A stretch of DNA of 64,000 bases from Spisula solida (lineage: Eukaryota; Mollusca; Bivalvia; Venerida; Mactridae): the NCBI GenBank assembly GCA_947247005.1, contig OX365944.1, forward strand, positions 74,501 to 138,500, given 5' to 3'. The position numbers and the translations under genes are program-made. The notes beneath the pieces are model-generated. The model had not been told where the DNA came from. It searched no databases and saw nothing but the letters and a program-made list of their open reading frames with translations. Shown here piece by piece: positions 35,901 to 44,915 of this stretch (position 1 is the stretch's first letter; every line of letters begins with the position of its first letter).

Positions 35901-38900
35901 AGCCCTTAATCATTAACATAATATAAATACTTCTTGTGGTCCTAAATTATAATATGAATACTTCTTGTAGCCCTTAATCATAAACATAATATAAATACTT
36001 CTTGTGGCCTTAAATTATAAACATAATATAAATACTTCTTGTAGCCCTAAATTATAATATGAATACTTCTTGTAGCCCTTAATCATAAACATAATATAAA
36101 TACTTCTTGTGGTCCTAAATTATAATATAAATACTTCTTGTAGCCCTTAATCATAAACATAATATGAATACTTCTTGTAGCCCTTAATCATAATATAAAT
36201 ACTTCTTGTGGTCCTAAATTATAATATAAATACTTCTTGTAGCCCTTAATCATAAACATAATATAAATACGTCTTGTAGCCCTTAATCATAAACATAATA
36301 TAAATACTTCTTGTGGCCCTAAATTATAATATAAATACGTCTTGTAGCCCTTAATCATAAACATAATATAAATACTTCTTGTGGCCCTAAATCATAATAT
36401 AAATACTTCTTGTAGCCCTTAATCATAAACATAATATAAATACTTCTTGTGGCCCTAAATTATAAACATAATATAAATACTTCTTGTGGCCCTAAATTAT
36501 AAACATAATATAAATACTTCTTGTAGCCCTAAATTATAATATGAATACTTCTTGTAGCCCTTAATCATAAACATAATAGAAATACTTCTTGTGGCCCTAA
36601 ATTATAAACATAATAGAAATACTTCTTGTGGCCCTAAATTATAAACATAATATAAATACTTCTTGTAGCCCTAAATCATAATATAAATACTTCTTGTAGC
36701 CCTTAATCATAAACATAATATAAATACTTCTTGTAGCCCTTAATCATAAACATAATATAAATACTTCTTGTAGCCCTAAATCATAAACATAATATAAATA
36801 CTTCTTGTAGCCCTAAATCATAATATAAATACTTCTTGTAGCCCTTAATCATAAACATAATATAAATACTTCTTGTGGCCCTAAATTATAAACATAATAT
36901 AAACATAAATGCAAATTTATTTTAAGAAGCATGCACACTTGAGAGCATGGGTGTAAATAAAGTACAAGTAGTAAGTTGTCTAATATTTGACCCGGAGATG
37001 AAAAGGTCAAATCCCCTGAATTTGGCATGCTGATGTATAATTTAAAACAAAGTTTTTCCTATAAAACCTAATGCTCCAACAACAATATACAATTCCAGAA
37101 GAGTAAAACAGAGGACAATAAGAAAATGTCATAAATTTCCTGAACAATATTATACAGTTTAGACTTATGTTGAGGGGAATATGATGTTGTTGACCTCAAA
37201 ATATATACTGAAGTCAGAGGTCAATATGAACATTTTTGCAGGTCAACTAAACATCATATTCACTGCAGGATGACTTTCAATCAAACTCATAAATGTGCTT
37301 GTTATGTATTGTAATGAAAGAGTATTCATGCATGTACGGTGTGTATCATATTGACTCACTTGAGTAAGGAAGAGCATATAAATATGTATGAGCAGTTGTA
37401 GGCTAAATAATACAGAAAATGACTGTATGTCGTTTGGTACGTTACACCGAGGGAAATGACATCACATCATTACAACACAATTTTATATTGACACCAGCTT
37501 CGATACCTCCATGTAAAGGTTGAAGATACTAGGGCAAAGCATTTTTGAATTATTGAACGGAAACCATTTGGTTTTCCGACCGACCTACAGACCAACTGAC
37601 ATGTGCAAAGTAGTATACACCACATCAAAGATGGGGGCATAATGAATAAACAGGCTTAAACCACAATTTTTAAATTAATTGTAGCAATGGTAAAAGTATT
37701 ATATAAAGGGAGACAATCTGTAAATATGTTCACTGTAACATATAGAAGATATACAACAAGATTCTCTCACATTCAGTTCTTTTAGCATTGTACATATCAT
37801 TTAAGAATCTTTTTCGAGAATGTAAGGTGTAGTCATCATTTGGAGCAGAGGGTCTGAATCACATGCATCAGGTGGGGTTTACATATGACTAATGAACCAG
37901 ATAAACCAACATTCTTGTCATATTGATCTTGTAGATTATAATATGACATCAGTCTGACAGAATCTTATACACATACTATGCAATCTTAGTCATATAAAAC
38001 AATCACAGGTATATGATACACCCAGATATTTCACCTAACATGCACATAGATGTGATAAACCGAGATATATAACCTCACATGCACATAGATGTGATAAACC
38101 GAGATATATAACCTCACATGCACATAGATGTGATAAACCGAGATATATAACCTCACATGCACATAGATGTGATAAACCGAGATATATAACCTTTTCAGTT
38201 ATTGCGCCCATCTGTAGTTCACCTTTCAGCAATGCCCACTCTGTCTGTAGTGTTGTGTTTAATGTTGGATATACTAACATAGACTGTCGGTGACAGACAT
38301 ACGGTGTACTGAAGTTCATCTGATAATTACATGTTGATGGTTCCGATACATTCAATAATTTGTTCTTCTCACCACAAGTAAAATATACCTGAAATGAATG
38401 CAAGTAAAATATACCTGTAATGAATGCAAGTAAAATATACCTGAAATGAATGCAAGTAAAATATACCTGAAATGAATGCAAGTAAAATATACCTGAAATG
38501 AATGCAAGTAAAATATTCCTGTAATGAATGCAAGTAAAATATACCTGACATGAATGCAAGTAAAATATACCTGAAATGAATGCAAGTAAAATATACCTGA
38601 AATCACAACCACAATTTATTTCACACCTGTAATCTGTTGTTAGCTCAATATGTATGCAGGGGATTTGTTTATCTCTTGTATTGACCCTTTCACTACAGAA
38701 AAGTCCAAAAAGCCACATCATTGTTTAACCACAATAAATGAAGTAACATATGAATATGAATATAACAATTCTACTTACTTTAGTAGCTCTATGTTCACTG
38801 CGACATGTATCACCTTCTCTCATCACCATAGCAACAAATGTATTGTTTATAATCTCCCATTCCTGCCACACCCTAAAACAGATCCACCATTTGTTCTAAT

Positions 38901-41690
38901 TATTGGGTTAACTTGAAGTAAACATACCAATGGAGTAAGAAGTCAGTGATAAATACTGAAGTATGTGACCTTGACCAGTGAGCATGTGACCTTGACAAGT
39001 GAGCATATGACCTTGACCAGTGAGCATGTGACCTTGACCAGTGTAGAACAGCCTTGACTTGCAAATCACACAATTTCGTCTTTTATATTTGTATCACACT
39101 ATGAGGTGTCATCAGAATACTTTAAACATTTCAAAGTCTACAGCTGAGACATTTTAGCTTTTTGAACAGAAGGACGGACCTGAAGCCAATTAACAAGATC
39201 ATTAAATGTCACTGTCTGAATAAAAATAACGAATCGGCCACAATCAGTGATTTACATAAATTTACAAAATGGTACAAGTTGTAACATGTCTAATATATCT
39301 AATATACTTGTAGTTTTGGTGGACAACACTTATCAAGTTATAAAAAACTAAAAACAAACTAATTTAGGTGAATAAACTGCAATATTTACCCCAATATTCC
39401 ACTGTAAGGATTCCACCTCAATGATTGTTCATGTTGTGTCACATTGGAGAATGGACAAAATTCATATTTATAACTGAAACAGAAATGTAAGTTACATTTG
39501 TAGAAAAAAACTTTTAGCATAAATGAGCCTAATATGTGATAAAACAATAATTTTCCTATAATTATAAGAAGACATGAGTCTGTGAAATTGGTTGTCTGGA
39601 ACATGTATTATTTGGACATTAGGCCATCCTTAAAAAAGTGTTTGTTTGCCCTTACGCGACCGACTGGTGAAAAAAGCCGCGACTCACTTTTTTTTTTAAC
39701 ACAACAGCTAAAAAAATTTTTTTTTTGATATCTACGCAGCCATAGGTCGATAAAAAACGTCTAATAAAATTGGCCCAAAAAACCGACTCGACTTATGGCT
39801 GCCGTATACAAAAATAAAACACTGTACTTAACATTTTTCGAGGAAACGTGATCAAAGTAGAGTTGTCAGTATATATATAAAAAAGACAAATCCTATTAAA
39901 TTGGTTGTTTTAAATACATTGCATAAATAAAAAAAATATCAGAATTTAATTATTATAATCTTACATAAAAGCCGTTATTTATCCACAGCTTTTACATCCG
40001 TCAAAACAATTTTAAATTGCATTATCGGTAAATACACGTGGGTAAAACAAACCATTACAAACATCGACACGTAATTAAAAGACCCCCAATATAATTGTAC
40101 ATTAGCCTAAACAATGTGAAAGCTGCCACAACTGTCCTCACTACTACAAGTACATCAAAAGACACCGCCTACTCGACCGACATCAAAGGAATTCCTATCA
40201 AAGACACATCGCTTTCTCCTTGAGATGAAAAGAACCCACATCTAAGACAAGCACCGTGATGGCTGTCAATCAATTTAAACCACACCCATCGTTGGATGTT
40301 GGGAGAATTTCACTGATTTGTATTATAGTATATGCACTAGGTGTGAGAATTTGTCAGATTTGTACTTATAGTATATGCAATAGTTGCGAGAATATATACA
40401 TACTTTGGGTTGGTAAATACCATAAACTAACCGGTGTTATTTCAATAGCTTTATTTATTTTTTATTTTCAACAGGCAATTAAATAGTCGTGGGGGGCGTT
40501 TATACGAGGTTCTGACAGTCTCTGGATTATTTTTTTTTCATAAAATGCATCGCCCCGCGGGCGATAATACGAGGTAATACTGTATATGGATTAAAGCTAA
40601 ACAGTCAACTTCAACTAAACAGTTAGCAAAGGTAATGGATTTATTCTTCAACTGTGACAACGAGGTGTTTGATGGATTTTAGGCTTTACTGCTTTGCACT
40701 TGTCTGTTGGTCGGTAAGTCAGTCGGTAGACCAAATGGTTTCCGTTCAATAACTCCAGAACACTTTGCCCTAGCATCTTCAAAAAGATAATGCCTTAGCA
40801 TCTTCAAACCTCACATGGACATTGGTCAGCAACAGTAGCTGACCCCTATTGATTTTCAGGTCAAATGCATTAAGGTGGCCTTGAACATAAATTACTACCA
40901 GTATTTTGGCTGCCATGGAGGCATACATGTTTTACAAACATATCTTGTAAAGTTATGATATAATACTATCAAAGCACTTCCAGAGTGAGCCATGTTAAAG
41001 CACTTAAGGAGCCAGGCTAATGGCTAAAATGAAATAGTGCAAACCATCACCCAGGTTAGCATTCTAGGTTAACCCTAACCCCATAGGAGCACATAACAGA
41101 TAAAGCTATACAGGGTTAGTATGTGTACAATTTAATATACTAAATCTCAGATACAACATACATACAACATATATAAGATAAATCAGACACACACCAACCA
41201 AAAAAAAAAACCCTACCTACCTACCTACCCACTGAAAAAGATCTGGGTCGCGTAAGGGCAAACAAGCAATTTTTTAAGGATAGCCTTATTTTGAACATTA
41301 TTTCAGACATGTTATTTCTACAGGAAAGCCTGGAAAAATGTCTAGAACATGACATTTGATCTGAGGCCATGATTTTCCAACGTCATTGATAAGGGTACTG
41401 GAATAAGTTATAACTCCCTTGTTTGACTTGTTGCAAAGGACCTTTACATAAATGGTGGGGTTAGGGTAATATGACAAGAAAAGTCTCCAGAGGACTGAAA
41501 TGGAATACTGTCAAGGGGATGTTAAACCATCAATAACATTAATACAAACTTTTCATCAGTCAGTGAGAAACATTTTCCAACAAGTCTTTTAAGTAAATGT
41601 GGTCCAGAAAAGTTGGATGGTTTGATCCTCATCTTTAGTTTAGATGCTTGAGTCTCAGCAACCTGTCCACCAGCGTAACTGTTCATTATC
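26899..41690 (-). CDS. GNPTG: N-acetylglucosamine-1-phosphotransferase subunit gamma, seven exons, N-terminus missing
   Basis: Minus strand exons in transcript order: 41690-41550, 39473-39390, 38872-38779, 38388-38191, 34645-34490, 33878-33818, 26975-26899. All seven join in phase. The deduced protein contains [101 protein letters not shown] and [18 protein letters not shown]. This is the order of the MRH (mannose-receptor homology) domain, DMAP-like segment and coiled-coil end of GNPTG. The protein is a soluble Golgi subunit that helps the alpha/beta enzyme transfer GlcNAc-1-phosphate onto mannoses of lysosomal hydrolases. About 268 residues are visible against roughly 300 in vertebrates; the exon with start and signal peptide was not found between 43.2 and 47 kb. 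At least four splice junctions are embedded in tandem arrays. Confidence 0.93.
27000..28280. repeat. 21-bp CATAGGAGGAAA minisatellite, main block
   Basis: About sixty copies of a 21-24 bp unit with core ACATAGGAGGAAAATGTGCA. The block nearest 27000 carries ATTCC spacers, the block after 27640 carries CTCGAC or CTGAC spacers. Read on the minus (GNPTG sense) strand, a unit with CTGATA or CTGACA becomes a pyrimidine tract followed by TATATCAG|G or TATGTCAG|G, which resembles a 3' splice site. Several long ORFs on both strands here (for example with repeated CTFSSYVE) are artefacts of the repeat. Confidence 0.93.
28281..28689 (-). repeat. Dispersed foldback repeat, copy B, inserted in the minisatellite
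   Basis: Reverse-orientation copy of the repeat at 18005-18366, extending to a short GC-rich piece (GAGTGCCGTAAAGCCGTGCC) at its left. The 21-bp array stops at 28280 and resumes at 28690, so this element interrupted it. Confidence 0.82.
28690..28855. repeat. 21-bp minisatellite, second block
   Basis: Continues the CATAGGAGGAAA array after the foldback insertion, about eight copies. It is again interrupted at 28856 by a composite transposon region and resumes at 33117. Confidence 0.88.
29060..31595. repeat. Dispersed element with a 150-bp TGACCTAGTTTTTGACC internal array
   Basis: Begins AAGAGGGCCCAAATGGCC, ATAGGTCGCTCACCTG and ends GAGTGATCACAAAAGCTCA after a GGAC-type tetranucleotide run (31515-31565). 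In between are about nine to ten copies of a roughly 150-bp unit (TGACCTTGTGACCTAGTTTT, ACCCAATATCGAACTTGACC, CCAAGTTTCATTAAGATT). A related, much shorter copy is at 45410-45550, and related pieces are at 58140-58225 and 58815-58910. Confidence 0.85.
30373..31212 (-). mobile_element. 5'-truncated LINE fragment with ORF2 C-terminus
   Basis: The minus-strand ORF 31216-30734 encodes a typical post-RT segment: [40 protein letters not shown] and [10 protein letters not shown]. The CxxC-H-C arrangement is the zinc-knuckle-like end seen in L1/Tx1-type LINE ORF2s, a different lineage from the CR1-like copies. A 3' UTR with an A-rich end and a poly-G run at 30595 follows. It interrupts the 150-bp array, whose sequence around the break (AGGTTTTTCTATTATTTGAC) is present on both sides. 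Confidence 0.82.
31617..31895. repeat. Foldback element with internal tandem duplication
   Basis: Outer arms GTTTGTTTTGATTGAATATG (31627) and its reverse complement near 31870 enclose inverted ATCTCATCGTGTAGTGATAA blocks. The whole left half (about 120 bp) is duplicated in tandem from 31737. This is MITE-like; no ORF of significance. Confidence 0.82.
31900..32480. other. Low-complexity A-rich stretch
   Basis: Holds runs of AAAAAATTCGAAAAAAAATT type between 32300 and 32460. Nothing coding is visible. Confidence 0.5.
32480..33030. repeat. Four-copy array of about 150 bp containing TGACCTTTGACCT
   Basis: Unit includes AAGTTACAGAGCGGACACGA, CTTGCATGACTATATGACCT, GTGACCTTGACCTTTGAGCT and GGGACCTGGGTCTTGCGCAT. 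Copies start near 32500, 32650, 32800 and 32960. It is the tandem core of the outer dispersed element, which ends in GACC tetranucleotides and the GGGGGTATAAT terminus. Confidence 0.85.
33117..33352. repeat. 21-bp minisatellite, third block
   Basis: About eleven further CATAGGAGGAAA-type units (GCACCTGACATAGGAGG), completing the array split by insertions at 28281 and 28856. Confidence 0.88.
33818..33878 (-). CDS. GNPTG: GNPTG coiled-coil exon
   Basis: Acceptor CTGTTGTAG|GAATAT, donor GATA|GTAAGT; phase 0 in, phase 1 out. Encodes [20 protein letters not shown], which matches the family's C-terminal helical segment after NCRK. Confidence 0.88.
34490..34645 (-). CDS. GNPTG: GNPTG exon with GYKKYL and acidic linker
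   Basis: Encodes [20 protein letters not shown], an acidic and Lys-rich linker ([14 protein letters not shown]) and FGDLHKCRE. Phase 0 at both ends. Acceptor is GATTAAG|GGC with almost no pyrimidine tract, and the donor is GAGAG|GTTTGT. The first bases of this exon and its acceptor are what the 34631-36905 array multiplies. Confidence 0.9.
34631..36905 (-). repeat. About 65-copy array of a GNPTG 3' splice site plus exon start
   Basis: Units of 31-37 bp. On the GNPTG sense strand the consensus is TTTATATTATGTTTATGATT, AAGGGCTACAAGAAGTA. The last copy is the real exon border (AAG|GGCTACAAGAAGTATTTAT). Exon identity extends about 19 bases. Many internal units read AATTTAG|GGC, a better acceptor than the one at the true exon. 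A variant GGCCACAAG changes the Tyr codon to His. Confidence 0.92.
36906..38037 (-). other. GNPTG intron portion with dispersed repeat fragment
   Basis: At 37500-37640 lies the inverted counterpart of a dispersed repeat also present at 40726-40950 and 61405-61595 (shared GAACGGAAACCATTTGGT in one orientation or the other). The rest has nothing recognisable. Confidence 0.5.
38038..38190 (-). repeat. Four-copy 39-bp array starting exactly at a GNPTG donor
   Basis: On the GNPTG sense strand the exon ends ACTGAAAAG and the next base starts GTTATATATCTCGGTTTATC. This 39-bp unit, ending GTGCATGTGAG, is repeated four times with a decayed fifth, so each border reads GAG|GTTATA, echoing the exon border AAG|GTTATA. 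Confidence 0.92.
38191..38388 (-). CDS. GNPTG: GNPTG MRH-domain exon
   Basis: Phase 0 at both ends, 66 codons. Encodes [49 protein letters not shown] and AITEK. The TCG, EPSTC and PYVC Cys pattern is the second half of the MRH fold. Both borders of this exon are inside tandem arrays. Confidence 0.93.
38375..38606 (-). repeat. Nine-copy 26-bp array of a GNPTG acceptor plus exon start
   Basis: On the sense strand the unit is CATTCATTTCAGGTATATTT, TACTTG: a pyrimidine-rich acceptor TTTCAG followed by the exon's first 14 bases (GTATATTTTACTTG). The final copy is the real exon border. The reading frame stays open through all copies, but 26 is not a multiple of 3, so only every third upstream acceptor keeps the GNPTG frame. 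Confidence 0.93.
38779..38872 (-). CDS. GNPTG: GNPTG exon with [10 protein letters not shown]
   Basis: Acceptor CTGTTTTAG|GGTGTG, donor CTAAA|GTAAGT; phase 2 in, phase 0 out. Encodes [32 protein letters not shown], matching the family's EWEIxNNTFxxMxMRxGDxCRS stretch. Confidence 0.93.
38962..39046. repeat. Four tandem TGACCTTGACC units
   Basis: Four copies of a 20-21 bp unit ATGTGACCTTGACCAGTGAGC. On the opposite strand each holds TCAAGGTCA, the extended half-site of ERR/SF-1-type nuclear receptors. Lies in the GNPTG intron next to exon 38779-38872. Confidence 0.8.
39390..39473 (-). CDS. GNPTG: GNPTG exon with YKYEFCPF
   Basis: Acceptor TCTGTTTCAG|TTATAA, donor TTGGG|GTAAAT; phase 2 at both ends. 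Encodes [27 protein letters not shown]: the most conserved block of the GNPTG MRH domain, including the NVT glycosylation site. Confidence 0.95.
39618..41288. mobile_element. 1.67-kb element with terminal inverted repeats of about 45 bp
   Basis: Left end TTAGGCCATCCTTAAAAAAG, TGTTTGTTTGCCCTTACGCG; the right end at about 41235-41288 is its inverted, slightly diverged copy (CGCGTAAGGGCAAACAAGCA, TTTTTTAAGGATAGCCTTA). The interior carries a CCTA-type run (41210-41230) and a second dispersed repeat (40726-40950), but no transposase ORF. A non-autonomous DNA transposon in a GNPTG intron. Confidence 0.75.
40726..40950 (+). repeat. Dispersed repeat (GACCAAATGGTTTCCGTTCA family), copy 1
   Basis: Contains GACCAAATGGTTTCCGTTCA, ACAACAGTAGCTGACCCC, GGCTGCCATGGAGGCATACA and TTTTACAAACATATCTTGT. 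The same order of blocks is found at 61405-61595. The last block alone is found just before the TSR3 exon-2 acceptor (59930-59965). Confidence 0.8.
41550..41690 (-). CDS. GNPTG: GNPTG first recognised exon
   Basis: Acceptor ACATTTCAG|GATAAT, donor GAAAA|GTTTGT; phase 2 at both ends, 46 whole codons. Encodes [46 protein letters not shown]. The GKCFSL block leads directly into YKYEFCPF of the next exon. The first 34 bases and 32 bases of the upstream intron are multiplied in the adjacent array. Confidence 0.92.
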
Positions 41691-43170
41691 CTGAAATGTT
41701 CAAGTGGATAAACAGTATATCTAGCAACCTGTCCACCAGCCTAACTGTTCATTATCCTGAAATGTTCAAGTGGATAAACAGTATATATAGCAACCTGTCC
41801 ACCAGCCTAACTGTTCATTATCCTGAAATGTTCAAGTGGATAAACAGTATATATAGCAACCTGTCCACCAGCCTAACTGTTCATTATCCTGAAATGTTCA
41901 AGTGGATAAACAGCATATATAGCAACCTGTCCACCAGCGTAACTATTCATTATCCTGAAATATTCAAGTAGATAAACAGTATATATAGCAACCTGTCCAC
42001 CAGCATAACTGTTCATTATCCTGAAATGTTCAAGTAGATAAACAGTATATCTAGCAACTTGTCCACCAGCATAACTGTTCATTATCCTGAAATGTTCAAG
42101 TAGATAAACAGTATATCTAGCAACCTGTCCACCAGCATAACTGTTCATTATCCTGAAATGTTCAAGTAGATAAACAGTATATCTAGCAACCTGTCCACCA
42201 GCATAACTGTTCATTATCCTGAAATGTTCAAGTAGATAAACAGTATATCTAGCAACCTGCCCACCAGCATAACTGTTCATTATCCTGAAATGTTCAAGTA
42301 GATAAACAGTATATCTAGCAACCTGTCCACCAGCATAACTGTTCATTATCCTGAAATGTTCAAGTAGATAAACAGTATATCTAGCAACCTGTCCACCAGC
42401 ATAACTGTTCATTATCCTGAAATGTTCAAGTAGATAAACAGTATATCTAGCAACCTGTCCACCAGCATAACTGTTCATTATCCTGAAATGTTCAAGTAGA
42501 TAAACAGTATATCTAGCAACCTGTCCACCAGCATAACTGTTCATTATCCTGAAATGTTCAAGTAGATAAACAGTATATATAGCAACCTGTCCACCAGCCT
42601 AACTGTTCATTATCCTGAAATGTTCAAGTAGATAAACAGTATATCTAGCAACCTGTCCACCAGCATAACTGTTCATTATCCTGAAATGTTCAAGTAGATA
42701 AACAGTATATCTAGCAACCTGTCCACCAGCATAACTGTTCATTATCCTGAAATGTTCAAGTAGATAAACAGTATATCTAGCAACCTGTCCACCAGCATAA
42801 CTGTTCATTATCCTGAAATGTTCAAGTAGATAAACAGTATATCTAGCAACCTGTCCACCAGCATAACTGTTCATTATCCTGAAATGTTCAAGTAGATAAA
42901 CAGTATATCTAGCAACCTGTCCACCAGCCTAACTGTTCATTATCCTGAAATGTTCAAGTAGATAAACAGTATATCTAGCAACCTGTCCACCAGCATAACT
43001 GTTCATTATCCTGAAATGTTCAAGTAGATAAACAGTATATCTAGCAACCTGTCCACCAGCATAACTGTTCATTATCCTGAAATGTTCAAGTAGATAAACA
43101 GTATATATAGCAACCTGTCCACCAGCGTAACTGTTCATTATCCTGAAAGGTTCAACAACATAAACAGTAT
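41657..43170 (-). repeat. About 22-copy 66-bp array: 32 nt of intron plus complete acceptor plus 34 nt of GNPTG exon
   Basis: On the sense strand each unit is AGATATACTGTTTATCTACT, TGAACATTTCAG then GATAATGAACAGTTATGCTG, GTGGACAGGTTGCT. The final unit joins the real exon 41690-41550. The unit length is divisible by 3 and many units are open in the exon's frame (22 residues, [20 protein letters not shown] plus RI). Units with GTTAGGC carry an in-frame stop; these include the copies closest to the exon at about 41730-41870. Confidence 0.95.
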
Positions 43171-43194
43171 ATAAAGCTGTACAGTAATATATTA

Positions 43195-44915
43195 CACAGG
43201 GCTTTCATTTGACCCGGGACTACGGGTTTTGACGCACGGATTTCGAAAATGACCCAATTTTGACGCTCAGAAATTCTACATCGTGCGTCATTTTGACCCT
43301 CGATAAAATTGGCCTGTGCGTCATCCAAATGTTCAAAAATCAGAATTTCATATGGCAAATGCATTATTGCTGCCTCGAGCGTATATGCTGACCCCCGGAA
43401 ATCTGAATTAACAGTCCGCTGGTGTCATTTAAACACCAAACGAGCCGACAGACCACCCGTCGTCGTAATACGCCAATTAGCTGTTTATCGAGTGACACCT
43501 ACCGCGCTTGTAGAAACAATATTGTAATTGATAAACAAGACTGCGTTCAATAAACGCTTATGCCCCCTGTGGAAGCCTTGTCCATAAATAAGTCTAAGTC
43601 CAAAATTAGGTCAAGGTGAAGGTCAAAATGGGGTCAGGTGATACAGGTGTGTGAGAGTGTTCATATACAACATCCATGCAAGTTTGGAAGCTTTGTAGCA
43701 AGCCATAAAGATGCTAGAAGAAACGGTCAATTTGGGTTAACCAGGACGGACGAACGGACGGACAGGTGAATCACTATATGCCTCCCGATCTATCGATACG
43801 GGGGCATAAAAAAGGCTGTAAAAATTAAACCCCGCCTCCAAATTGATTTAATTGGATAAAACTTGGTACTAAATTATTAAATTAATATGCTTACATGCGC
43901 ACGTGTGCATTGATTTTGTTACGACCGACGAGGTAATTAAAGTCAGTCACAAATTGTCGATCCGTGAAAGCGGCGACTTAAACGATAATCCAGAGGCCTA
44001 AATGAAATTTTAAATCTCATCAGTGCACATCGTTTACGCTAAAAAATATATTAAAAGTAAAACACAATGCATATTTGACTTGCTAGAATCAATGAGAATA
44101 TGCCAATACATATTTACAAGTCACGTGACTTCGTGTTTTGCAAATATGTCGTGTCGAGTTTTTACGAATGTAAACAGTTATGCCGATGACAGCGCTGGTA
44201 TATGATGAGCTTTGAAGACATTCTACGGGTACTTATAGCGAATGTATAAGAGTTTAAATGCATTAATAACGGCAAATGGTCGAAAGTACGAAGTCATGGA
44301 TAATTGTGAGTAGCGCAATTTCGGGTTAATCAGGTATTTTCGGATAAGTTTGTTTTAGGTCGAATATTAGTTACTCACTGGTAAATAAACACAGTACACA
44401 AGTGTAAAATAATGTCATTCATTGTTTAGTATGATATTTAAGCTTTTAAATACAACATACATTGCATATCAAGCCTATAAAAATAATTGATATGCCACCA
44501 TAGAAACAATTTTTTCTGTTGGATTTTATATTTAGTACCCTACTACCCTGGTACGAATGATTCAACATTGTCATATTATTATGTGAAGTCCAATAGTACT
44601 GTAGATAACTTGATTGTCCAGAGGAAGTCCTCCAAGAATAACAAGATGTTGAACATCAATAATACAGTACATGCAAATACAATGTATATGACTCACACAC
44701 AATACTAATCAATAATCATAATTTAAAATTATGATAGATATATGGAATTGACAAAACAAAGATGTTTATTACCGGGAAGGTTTTAATACAACATAATTCG
44801 ACCGATTAAGTATTTTGACACTTGGAATTTTTGGGTCAAGAGTCATTTTGACTCTTGGAAATTAGGGGTCAAGAGTCATGACTCTTGGGTTTTGAAACCT
44901 AGTGAAAGCCCTGAT
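43195..44915. mobile_element. Candidate 1.7-kb element with short terminal inverted repeats
   Basis: Left end CAGGGCTTTCATTTGACC, right end inverted (CTAGTGAAAGCCCTG). Both subterminal regions carry CATTTTGAC/GTCAAGAGTCA-type repeats (TTTTGACGC at left, TCAAGAGTCATTTTGACTC at right). The middle contains a CGGACGGACGG piece ending in ATACGGGGGCATAA (43740-43810). No transposase ORF seen. Confidence 0.5.

Noticed and set aside
38035..38721. 228-codon minus-strand ORF as a single protein
   Set aside because: It fuses intronic array copies with the real GNPTG MRH exon; only 38388-38191 is supported by family resemblance and splice phase.
41873..43138. Minus-strand ORFs with repeated [20 protein letters not shown] as a repeat protein gene
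   Set aside because: They are translations of the 66-bp array. The array is intron plus acceptor plus exon start of GNPTG, and stops occur in units near the exon.
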